Shown one piece after another: positions 5,011 through 11,753 of a DNA stretch of 11,753 nt (position 1 is the stretch's first letter; each line of letters starts with the position of its first letter). Made by a program: the position numbers and the translations under genes. This DNA is from Candidatus Uhrbacteria bacterium RIFOXYB12_FULL_58_10 (GTDB lineage: Bacteria; Patescibacteriota; Patescibacteriia; UBA9934; GWF2-40-263), in the NCBI GenBank assembly GCA_943357275.1, contig CALRGL010000029.1, positions 1-11,753 of the forward strand, read 5' to 3'. The notes under the pieces are model-generated. The model was not told the DNA's origin. It saw nothing but the letters and a program-made list of their open reading frames with translations, and did not search any database.

Positions 5011-8000
5011 ATTTGTTTTGTCTCATTTTCGTCTTTGCGAAATTGTTCTAGCTTTCGTAGAAAAGCAAATAGAGAGGACAGGATCGTAAGTAAGAGCAAG
5101 AACACGTAAAGCTGATTGCGTGTAAGAAGGATGCTTCTTACACTTTGGATAACGATATGGGCGCTTTCTTTTGTATATTCTGAAAAAGCTGACCCAACAA
5201 TTTCAAAGCCATCGACAACTCTTACGGCTATTTTTCCATCAGAGAATTTCACGTACAGCAGATAGGAACCTGATGCAACCTTTGATCCCAGCGGAAAGAG
5301 TTTCTTGAAGTGAACAGAGGAACCCGCAGGAATCACTTCTGTTTCCTCTAGAATAACCCTATGATCAGCATTAACGACTTGATAACGAAGAGTGAATTCA
5401 GACGCTGATCCTTGATAACGGATGATTCCTTCCGTTGATAATTTGTCACCGCTTCGGATGATCTCACTCGAGTCTAAAATATGGAACCAGAATCCGATAC
5501 GATCTTTTTGAACAGAACCTTCCTCTTTCAAGACTTGTTCGATAACCTTCTTTGTCGGTGGTGACAAAAAGACAACAGGTTCAGATCGAATTTTTTCTTC
5601 TTCTGTTATTTCTTGTACCTGTTTTACAGACTCTTCAACAGGAACAACTTCTGTTTCACCGAAAAGAAATTTTAATGGATCAAAAACTTCTGGAACTGGA
5701 AGGGTTGGAACTTCCACTGGGGGGAAGAATTCAATTTCCGGTCGAGGATGTCCTGAAGGTGTTGGGTTGTTTACAGGTGCGGGATTAGAAATTTCTCCTG
5801 CAACTTGTTGTTTTTTCACAACTGGGGCAAATAACGAGAAATGCGAAATCCAAGCAGTTAGCATGTTACGTTCCTCATCAACCGTTGTTGGAAGGGCAAT
5901 CCACTCGCCCGACTCTTCTGACCACGTTGCTAGAACGACATCATTTTCTTCATAACCCAGTGCTAGGACAGCTTCTTCAGAATAAGGGAATCGAGCCAAT
6001 ACACCATAACCAGACAACGATTTAATCGATTCACCAAACTCGTTCACTGGTAAAATCTCTGTAGCAACCGATCCAACCACCTTGGTAAACGCTGTTTCTG
6101 TTACAACGGAGGTTGTCTGAGACAAGGTCAAGGAACCAGGCTGTCGATCAGATCCAAGTACATTTGCTGGAATGGCTAGCTCAAACAAGTCATCGATAAG
6201 CGGATTGTTTACATACGTTCCAAGAGCAGGAATAAATGGCATCGAAATCGATTCTCTGAGTGAGAAACCTTCCGTTGCAAGAAGAGCTAGGTCAAGCGTA
6301 TAGATTCCATCTGGAACAACGTTTACAACAGAAGAAGCTGAAGCATAACCGTCAGCAACAGCGGTAACCGTCCATTCCCCTTCTTGAAGATCGAGCGTGT
6401 AATTATCCGAGTCCTCCTGCCATTTCTCTACACTGGTCACATTCACATCGCCTGATGAACTCGTCGCAACGACTCTTGCAGGTACGCCAACGGGGACGCC
6501 AGAAAGAAGAACTTGACCACTAAGCGTTATATTGGCTGGATTTAAGACAATTTCTACTGCCAAATCCACGGACTGCCCCGCAACCCTTATGGTTGGGCCG
6601 ATGGCAAGATGCTCACATCCTGGCTTTGTTGCAGACACAACATACACACCATCAGGAACCTCGGCTGTATAAGTTCCTGATTGATCTGTTTTAGAAAAAA
6701 TAACATGATGCGACTCCGTGTCAGAAATAACGACCGTTGCTTCGTTTTTACAATACGATGAACGAGAAGTCACAGATCCTGAAACGGTAGAGGATTGTGG
6801 AGCAGAATAAGAAACACTTGTGATTTCACCAGAACTGACAGAAACATCGTCTGTGCTTCCAATCACACCATGCGTTGGACTTTGAGCACGAAGCGTATAG
6901 GTTCCTTCTGAAAGATATATATCGTAAACGCCGGGATTTGGATTTGCCCCAGTTCCGTTTCCTGTTCCCTCAGCACTACGAGCGTCCACAATGGCATCCG
7001 TCACTCCATTCAGTGAAACGCGTAAAATACCGGCTTCATTCAATGAGAGATCTTGATCTTCCAATGACAATCCAGCTTGAACAGTGAGTCCGGTTAGCGT
7101 CGATGTAGATCCAATTCCCGGAGCATACCCTCGCAATGTGTAACCTGCTGCCGGCTGAGCTGTGAGTGAATAGTTTCCGTTTGTATCTGTGACTGCCCCG
7201 CTCACCCCAGCATCGTTTGAGAGCGTTACAGACACACCTTTTATACCTGTTCCGTTTATTGTGACGGATCCTGAAACCGTTCCAAGCTCATCCAAGTCCG
7301 CTTGTAAATCGATTCCCGTAACGTCCGAGTCAGTAACAGTCACAAACTGAGAATCCATTTCACCAAACCCATTTACAAGAGCCCTAATTCGCCAGCGACC
7401 ACTTTCCAAAAACAACACAAATATGCCGTTTGCATCCGTTGGTGTGGTGATCATCTGGCCCAAGTAATCCCCATCTCCATTCACTTGATAGGCTTCCACA
7501 AATGCACGAGGAATCATGCTTGCGTTTGCATTTAACAGTCTTCCTGTAACAGCATAGGCATTGTTCAAAATGGTTAACGATAAATCATCGTCCAACTCTC
7601 CTCCATCATTCACAAGCAATGTCCCCGCTCGGTACACATCTGCAGACGTGTTGTCATCACTGTTCAGTTCATTTTCAAAAACAGTCACACCAACCATTTC
7701 TGAACTCACCATGCCGTTTTTCTTTGCAAATACTGTGTAAACGCCTTCTGAAACAGAAAGTTCAAACGAACCGTCTACAAGAGATTCTGTATAACTTTCT
7801 TTAAAGCGATCCGCTTGAACAATCATTGGTTGAGCATAAACGATGGCGTGCGATAAAGGTTCCCCATCTTGATCAACGACAATTCCTTTGATTCGTTCAT
7901 TCAATGTTGGAATGGTGAAATAAAGATGTTGACTTGCATTGTTGCTAATCTTTACCTCTTGAAACTCTGGAGAAACAAACTCTGAACCAATTTTACGCGT

Positions 8001-9137
8001 CGAAACAGAATCAACTCCAACCTCCCAAACACCATTTGAAACAGGAAGAAGAACACTGCGCGTTGTTTCTCCATTCCAAACGATGGTTCTTTGATTCCAG
8101 GGCGAGAGCGATGTTGTCGATGCGTCAAACGCATAGACATAGACGTTTCTATTTTCAGGAATCGCATAAACAGTTACATTGATTTGTCGATTTGAAGATC
8201 TCAAAGCCAAATCAACGGAGGCAAGACTCTCGTTATCTGAAAGTTGAATTGTTTCAAGTGTTTGAGCAACAAAATAGGCATCGTCTTCAGGCGGAACAAT
8301 TTCGATTTGGTAGGTTCCGTCTTCAAGAAAGTCGAATTGATAAGCGCCCTCGCTGTCCGAGATCTCACACATTTGCCCTATATCACCAGATAAACAGACT
8401 TGCGTAGCCTCGACTCCAAGTTCTGTTCCGTTAAGAAGTCCGTCATTTTCTGTGCCACCTCCTGCTCCATCGTCCAAAAAAACTGTTCCAGATATAGATT
8501 GATCCCCAAGAGCTTCAAGATAAAACGGTTCTGATGCGAGTGTATCAAGATGTGTTCCAATAGATCGATAAGTTTTAATTCCTACGTAGTATCCGTCAGA
8601 AGTCAGTGGACTACGAACCTGTGAGGGGTTAGTAACCCCTTGAATCGTGAAGTGAACGTTTTGGTTTACTAAGAGTGAAGCACCCTCTATATAAACACGT
8701 ATCTGACGAGGGATTGAATCACAGTCCAAAGAAGAAATGGTCACAACACCTGGATAACTTCCATTGATATCTAAATTTTCAAGAGCGGAATCAACGGTTT
8801 CACAATCTTCTGTAAACGAAAATCCACCAAAAAAAGCCAAAATGAAGGATCCTCCATCATCAATGGTTTGATTGATTGGAAACTCTAGATGATAGTCACT
8901 CACAACACTGACAATACCGATAGAAGGAATGGCTAATACTGGGTCTTGGCTTAAGACTTCGTAGTCTACTTCCCCTTCTGGGGTTTGTGGTGGAAGTGGA
9001 AAAAGAGAAACAGATTGTTCAACGCTTGAATCAGCTTTTGTAGAAATGCTAGGGCTATGAAAGAAAAAAGTAACTCCAAAAGAAAAAAGGACTAACAGTG
9101 AGAGACTTAAGAGAAGTAATCTCCATCGAACATTCAT
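5001..9137 (-). CDS. Giant multidomain cell-surface protein with carboxypeptidase-regulatory-like repeats
   Basis: This 1378-aa protein has a hydrophobic N-terminal segment (7-26, signal peptide or anchor without a clear AxA site) and a C-terminal membrane segment (about 1340-1360) with a charged cytoplasmic tail. In between are a surface-protein domain containing the GVTNPS motif (about 65-210) and an SdrD_B-like domain (about 214-312, TVFLDDG...NDGLLNGTELG). Several carboxypeptidase-regulatory-like beta-sandwiches follow (about 416-485, 528-605, 620-695, 784-860, 870-950). Next are a domain ending WSEESGEWIALPTTVD...SHFSLFAPV (about 958-1106), a proline-rich linker (about 1115-1160) and a last Ig-like domain (about 1205-1313). 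The only six cysteines are 112/139, 248/257 and 796/841. Such arrays act as extracellular stalks in known proteins; no enzymatic motif was seen. The start overlaps the previous stop (ATGA). Binding partner and role are unknown, with adhesion the likeliest guess. Confidence 0.9.
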   Translation of the reverse strand: MNVRWRLLLLSLSLLVLFSFGVTFFFHSPSISTKADSSVEQSVSLFPLPPQTPEGEVDYEVLSQDPVLAIPSIGIVSVVSDYHLEFPINQTIDDGGSFILAFFGGFSFTEDCETVDSALENLDINGSYPGVVTISSLDCDSIPRQIRVYIEGASLLVNQNVHFTIQGVTNPSQVRSPLTSDGYYVGIKTYRSIGTHLDTLASEPFYLEALGDQSISGTVFLDDGAGGGTENDGLLNGTELGVEATQVCLSGDIGQMCEISDSEGAYQFDFLEDGTYQIEIVPPEDDAYFVAQTLETIQLSDNESLASVDLALRSSNRQINVTVYAIPENRNVYVYAFDASTTSLSPWNQRTIVWNGETTRSVLLPVSNGVWEVGVDSVSTRKIGSEFVSPEFQEVKISNNASQHLYFTIPTLNERIKGIVVDQDGEPLSHAIVYAQPMIVQADRFKESYTESLVDGSFELSVSEGVYTVFAKKNGMVSSEMVGVTVFENELNSDDNTSADVYRAGTLLVNDGGELDDDLSLTILNNAYAVTGRLLNANASMIPRAFVEAYQVNGDGDYLGQMITTPTDANGIFVLFLESGRWRIRALVNGFGEMDSQFVTVTDSDVTGIDLQADLDELGTVSGSVTINGTGIKGVSVTLSNDAGVSGAVTDTNGNYSLTAQPAAGYTLRGYAPGIGSTSTLTGLTVQAGLSLEDQDLSLNEAGILRVSLNGVTDAIVDARSAEGTGNGTGANPNPGVYDIYLSEGTYTLRAQSPTHGVIGSTDDVSVSSGEITSVSYSAPQSSTVSGSVTSRSSYCKNEATVVISDTESHHVIFSKTDQSGTYTAEVPDGVYVVSATKPGCEHLAIGPTIRVAGQSVDLAVEIVLNPANITLSGQVLLSGVPVGVPARVVATSSSGDVNVTSVEKWQEDSDNYTLDLQEGEWTVTAVADGYASASSVVNVVPDGIYTLDLALLATEGFSLRESISMPFIPALGTYVNNPLIDDLFELAIPANVLGSDRQPGSLTLSQTTSVVTETAFTKVVGSVATEILPVNEFGESIKSLSGYGVLARFPYSEEAVLALGYEENDVVLATWSEESGEWIALPTTVDEERNMLTAWISHFSLFAPVVKKQQVAGEISNPAPVNNPTPSGHPRPEIEFFPPVEVPTLPVPEVFDPLKFLFGETEVVPVEESVKQVQEITEEEKIRSEPVVFLSPPTKKVIEQVLKEEGSVQKDRIGFWFHILDSSEIIRSGDKLSTEGIIRYQGSASEFTLRYQVVNADHRVILEETEVIPAGSSVHFKKLFPLGSKVASGSYLLYVKFSDGKIAVRVVDGFEIVGSAFSEYTKESAHIVIQSVRSILLTRNQLYVFLLLLTILSSLFAFLRKLEQFRKDENETKQIKA

Positions 9138-10051
9138 ACAAGATCAAGTTGTTGCTGTTTCCTACTCAAAAAGAACGTAAAACTTACTCCGACCAAAAAA
9201 AGAAAAGACGGAACCTGATAAGACGGATCTCGAAGTGCCTTTATGATAAATGGGGTACGAGCAATCAAAGAGACATTCATTTTTTCCGTTTGAAAAATCA
9301 CCTCATCAGATTTAAAGAAGACGACTTCAGCGGAGTAGATACCCGTAGGTAAACGATGTTCGATGTTGAAAAGGAGTTCTTGAGATGTTCCTGCAGAAAT
9401 CAAAGGAATATCTTTTTCTTTGATTGTAATAACCTCGACGATCTTAGGGTTATTGATATTTTTCAACGTGAGTTGTAAAGATGTTGGTCTCGTTGGAACG
9501 TTTCCCTTGTTGATCAAAAAAAGGGAGAGACCAAAGACTCCCTCAGAACCGGAACGGACGTAAGCCTGCTTAATCTCTAACTCCTCTATGCGGTCATGAA
9601 CAATTTTAAAATTTACGTTTGCCGTTAAAGCAAAAACAATTCCTGCGCCAGTTTGTCCTTCTTCATTTGGTAAGAAACGAAAGGTAATCTTAGCCGATAG
9701 GTCTTCACCTTCTGCAAGTCCAACGGTTGAAATAAGAAAATTGAAAGGAAGCTCGTTTTTTCCAGCGGGAAAAATAACTTCTGAAGAAGCAATGATTGCT
9801 TGTGCTTGAGGTCCAGTTACTACGACTTGCACACGTGCATCTGTTTCAGCAATCGAACGACTCAACATAATTTGTTGAGAAGAATAGGTCTTATTCAAAA
9901 GGCGAAATTCTTCGATCTCAGGAGGAGAAATTCCTACGGAAGCAGCAGAAACACTTTGTGAACTCATCAAAAACAAAAAGGAAAAGAGAAAGAAAAAACT
10001 ACTTTTACAAAGGTGGGGAATACGTTTTTTGATAGAATCAACAAAGATCAT
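9134..10051 (-). CDS. Exported Ig-like protein with C-terminal membrane anchor, unknown function
   Basis: This 305-aa protein has a basic N-terminus, a hydrophobic core (about 18-30) and the signal peptidase I site VSA-A or SAA-S (cleavage after residue 36 or 37). The mature part reads as two beta-sandwich regions, about 40-155 and 160-268. The second contains LFLINKGNVPTRP and LPTGIYSAEVVF, typical of Ig-like domains with a conserved Asn-Gly turn. A membrane segment (about 281-296) and a short basic tail end the protein. The plan (signal peptide, two Ig-like domains, C-terminal anchor) recalls the DUF916/DUF3324 WxL-interacting proteins of Firmicutes, but I claim resemblance only. It is the first gene of an operon with the 1378-aa protein, overlapping it by ATGA, so the two are likely made together and may be partners. 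The ATG at 10051 lies 9 nt below an extended -10, so its mRNA is probably leaderless. Confidence 0.82.
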   Translation of the reverse strand: MIFVDSIKKRIPHLCKSSFFFLFSFLFLMSSQSVSAASVGISPPEIEEFRLLNKTYSSQQIMLSRSIAETDARVQVVVTGPQAQAIIASSEVIFPAGKNELPFNFLISTVGLAEGEDLSAKITFRFLPNEEGQTGAGIVFALTANVNFKIVHDRIEELEIKQAYVRSGSEGVFGLSLFLINKGNVPTRPTSLQLTLKNINNPKIVEVITIKEKDIPLISAGTSQELLFNIEHRLPTGIYSAEVVFFKSDEVIFQTEKMNVSLIARTPFIIKALRDPSYQVPSFLFLVGVSFTFFLSRKQQQLDLV

Positions 10052-10058
10052 ATATACT
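10029..10058 (+). promoter_or_regulatory. Sigma70-type promoter of the 302-aa membrane protein gene
   Basis: TTGATA (10029-10034) is followed after 18 bases by TATACT (10053-10058), close to the TTGACA/TATAAT consensus. Initiation is predicted near 10065, leaving about 20 nt of leader before the ATG at 10086. The -10 forms the left half of a palindrome whose right half is the -10 of the divergent promoter. Confidence 0.7.
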
Positions 10059-10069
10059 GCAGTATATCA
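10052..10069 (-). promoter_or_regulatory. Extended -10 promoter of the surface operon inside a 16-bp palindrome
   Basis: Bases 10052-10067 (ATATACTGCAGTATAT) are a perfect palindrome. On the minus strand its half-site gives TGATATACT, an extended -10 (TGn at 10069-10067, TATACT at 10066-10061). The ATG at 10051 follows 9 nt later. No good -35 is present. The palindrome could also be an operator for a dimeric regulator, but no such protein is encoded here. Confidence 0.68.
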
Positions 10070-10085
10070 TACGAACGAACTCCTT

Positions 10086-10994
10086 ATGCATGAAGACACT
10101 GGTAAAAAACTCATCATTCTCTTAAAGTTGCTTCTTCTTTGTCTTGTCCTTTTGCCAATCGTCTTCTTTCTTTTTATTCCCGCAAAAACGACTTTTTCGA
10201 ATCTTTCTGACCTCACCTGGAAACAAATGCCAGAATTTTTTGTAATAAACCATCTTACTCAAAACGGACAAGAAGGGTTGGTTACCATTCGAACAAAAGA
10301 TGGAAAACCTGTTTTTATTCCTGGAAACTGGAAAGTTCAATTTTCCCCGCATTATGTCTTTGCCTTTGCAGGGCAAGATGTTCGTATTATTTCAACGTCA
10401 ACAGTCAAAACACTCAAACTTAGTGACGAAAGCGTTACCATTCAAGATGTTCAAACAAATATCAACGAATCAAGACTCGCTGTCTTACAAACCAACGAAA
10501 CATCAACACGACTTTGTCTGCTTGCCATGGAAAAACTCAACGAAACCTGCCAATCACTTGATATTAACAAACCATCTCAAATGCACTGGGATACGCTCAA
10601 CCAAGATTTACTTTACATCAAAACAGCCGATAATCTTTATTATACGTACAATGTCACTCAAAGTGGGATGCAATACATAGCAGAAGAAAATACAGAAGAA
10701 CAAAACAAAGCCACTTCTCTTTTTGCAACTACTCTTCCCTCACCCACCTATCCAATCGTTGTACTCACGGCTTTATTTTTCAAACAAGATTCTTCCCAAA
10801 CGATTCATCACGTCAGTACAAAAACACTAAACGCCATCACACTTGAGGATGGCGAACATATTTTATTGAAAGAGCAGGGGGCATTAAACATTCTTGAGCC
10901 AAAAACAGGACGCATTGCCAATCTTTTCTCTGGTTCATCTTCAGACAATTCAGAAACACTCCTCTCTTTTCAAGGAAAAATTATCTCTTTTTAA
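10086..10994 (+). CDS. Membrane-anchored extracytoplasmic protein of unknown function
   Basis: This 302-aa protein has a short N-terminal tail (MHEDTGKKL) and one long hydrophobic segment (about residues 9-32, rich in Leu), then an extracytoplasmic domain. That domain consists of repeating short beta-strand and turn units and resembles a beta-propeller by eye, though I cannot name a family. It is rich in Asn and Thr and contains NES, NET and NVT sequons. I chose the ATG at 10086; a TTG at 10029 is in frame but coincides with the -35 of the promoter. The gene is divergent from the surface-protein operon and shares its promoter region, which suggests a linked envelope role. It converges on the signal peptidase gene with a 14-bp overlap of 3' ends. 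Function unknown. Confidence 0.75.
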   Translation: MHEDTGKKLIILLKLLLLCLVLLPIVFFLFIPAKTTFSNLSDLTWKQMPEFFVINHLTQNGQEGLVTIRTKDGKPVFIPGNWKVQFSPHYVFAFAGQDVRIISTSTVKTLKLSDESVTIQDVQTNINESRLAVLQTNETSTRLCLLAMEKLNETCQSLDINKPSQMHWDTLNQDLLYIKTADNLYYTYNVTQSGMQYIAEENTEEQNKATSLFATTLPSPTYPIVVLTALFFKQDSSQTIHHVSTKTLNAITLEDGEHILLKEQGALNILEPKTGRIANLFSGSSSDNSETLLSFQGKIISF

Positions 10995-11526
10995 CATCTG
11001 AAAAAGGCATGTGTAGAGTATTCACAATACCAGTGATATACTTACGATGAACTGGACCAAATTCTCGAGAGTCAACACTAAAGTTTCTATTGTCTCCCAA
11101 AAGAAAATAAGAATCCGTTGGGATAACAAATCTTGCATTCCAGCCAGGTTTAATCAACGTTCGCACAGAATCAGAAAGATAAGGTTCTTCCAAGGTCAAT
11201 TCTTGACCGTCTGCTTGTGTGATCACGATTTTATCAGATCGAATATTGATTGTTTCACCAGGAAGACCAATGATGCGTTTCACGACAACGTGGTTTTCTC
11301 TCAGTGGATGAAAAAATTGGATGACTTCATAACGATGTGGTTGTCGAAACAAAAGTGATAAACGATCAACAAAAAAGAACTCTTGATCAACCATTGTTGA
11401 CTCCATCGATGTCCCATCAACTCGGCCAACATCGATGAGAAACAACTGAACAAAAAACAACAAAAAAATAATTTGAGCAATGAGCAGGGTCTGATGTCCA
11501 AGATAATGTGTGATACGACTCTTCAT
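10981..11526 (-). CDS. lepB: Type I signal peptidase
   Basis: This 181-aa S26-family peptidase removes signal peptides from exported proteins at the outer face of the cytoplasmic membrane, using a Ser/Lys dyad. One N-terminal membrane segment (about 13-32) precedes box B GTSMEST with catalytic Ser40 and Met41. Box C is YEVIQFFHP, box D is VVVKRIIGLPGE with catalytic Lys83, and box E is GDNRNFSVDSREFG (144-157). All catalytic boxes are intact. The size and single membrane segment match the short Gram-positive type rather than the longer E. coli enzyme. It could process the 305-aa exported protein of this window. Prepilins need a different peptidase that is not encoded here. Its 3' end overlaps the convergent gene by 14 bp, and only 15 bp separate its ATG from the divergent gene at 11542. 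Confidence 0.96.
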   Translation of the reverse strand: MKSRITHYLGHQTLLIAQIIFLLFFVQLFLIDVGRVDGTSMESTMVDQEFFFVDRLSLLFRQPHRYEVIQFFHPLRENHVVVKRIIGLPGETINIRSDKIVITQADGQELTLEEPYLSDSVRTLIKPGWNARFVIPTDSYFLLGDNRNFSVDSREFGPVHRKYITGIVNTLHMPFSDVKKR

Positions 11527-11541
11527 AAATCAATCAATGCT

Positions 11542-11753
11542 ATGCAAGATAATTTTACTTACGGAATCTACGCGATTGTTCTTCAAATGAAATCCCTGCT
11601 GGCATCTCTTATTTTTCACGAAATCACCTTAGGATTTGGTTTCGGTTTTTTGGCAGCAACGGGTATTTACGTCATTCTTCTCGCAGAAGAACCTGCCCAT
11701 ATTCCGCTCATTCTTGCACACAAACCAAACGTCTGTTTTGAAAAAATTGCTTC
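11542..11753 (+). CDS. Partial gene, probable membrane protein (runs off window)
   Basis: An open frame of at least 70 codons begins at the ATG at 11542 and continues past the window end. After a short polar start it has hydrophobic stretches at about residues 18-25 and 29-48 (rich in Gly and Phe), then a more polar segment, suggesting a membrane protein. An in-frame ATG at 11587 is an alternative start. No clear ribosome binding site was seen at either. The family is not recognised from this fragment. It is divergent from the signal peptidase gene, so any promoter must lie inside that gene's 5' end. Confidence 0.5.
   Translation, partial: MQDNFTYGIYAIVLQMKSLLASLIFHEITLGFGFGFLAATGIYVILLAEEPAHIPLILAHKPNVCFEKIA

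Noticed and set aside
8624..8640. Near-perfect 17-base palindrome AGGGGTTAGTAACCCCT
   Set aside because: It encodes the GVTNPS motif of a known type of surface domain inside the 1378-aa gene, so protein constraint explains it, and no T-run follows.
10038..10070. Ten-codon minus-strand ORF (MIYCSIYDLC) preceded by AAGGAG
   Set aside because: The AAGGAG and the ATG lie upstream of or within the predicted -10, so the mapped-by-eye promoter would not transcribe them, and the frame is not that of the 305-aa protein.
10029..10085. TTG at 10029 as the start of the 302-aa gene
   Set aside because: It coincides with the -35 element and would place the start upstream of the predicted transcript; the ATG at 10086 puts the membrane segment close to the N-terminus.

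Overview
The window looks like a chromosomal segment from an uncultivated bacterium, most plausibly a member of the Patescibacteria (CPR). This is inferred from the gene style, not from a marker gene: a compact type IV pilus operon with a short PilB, a very large surface protein built from carboxypeptidase-regulatory-like domains, stop-start (ATGA) overlaps, and short or absent mRNA leaders. Base and codon usage look even throughout. The standard bacterial code applies: UGA ends three genes inside ATGA overlaps and UGG encodes Trp. I see no insertion sequence, integrase or CRISPR array.

Layout. Bases 1-165 hold no protein gene. They contain a 32-nt homopyrimidine tract with a perfect mirror repeat, then a roughly 127-nt segment that can fold into a closed, branched RNA ending one base before a tRNA-Phe (166-240, encoded CCA). 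A terminator hairpin follows, and then an inverted near-copy of the tRNA T-arm/acceptor segment. From 308 to 4952 the minus strand carries a type IV pilus operon, in transcription order pilB, pilC, then four small pilin-like genes whose order and features match the fimT-pilV-pilW-pilX / gspH-I-J-K tip cassette. pilB and pilC each carry one in-frame stop codon in an otherwise intact reading frame. The operon has its own extended -10 promoter placed so that its mRNA would be leaderless.

From 5001 to 10051 the minus strand carries a two-gene operon for cell-surface proteins: a 305-aa exported protein with a C-terminal membrane anchor, and a 1378-aa multidomain protein with hydrophobic segments at both ends. 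It ends in a terminator whose hairpin loop contains the last gene's stop codon. Divergent from it is a 302-aa membrane-anchored protein of unknown function (plus strand). The two promoters interlock inside a perfect 16-bp palindrome. A type I signal peptidase (minus strand) converges on that gene with a 14-bp tail-to-tail overlap, and a partial membrane-protein gene runs off the right end.

How the genes fit together. The window is devoted to the cell envelope. The signal peptidase could cleave the signal peptide of the 305-aa protein. The two surface proteins are probably co-translated and may act together. The pilus operon supplies motor ATPase, platform and tip proteins, but no major pilin, prepilin peptidase, retraction ATPase or PilM/N/O is present here. 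If the two stop codons are real, the motor and platform are damaged while the tip genes remain intact.
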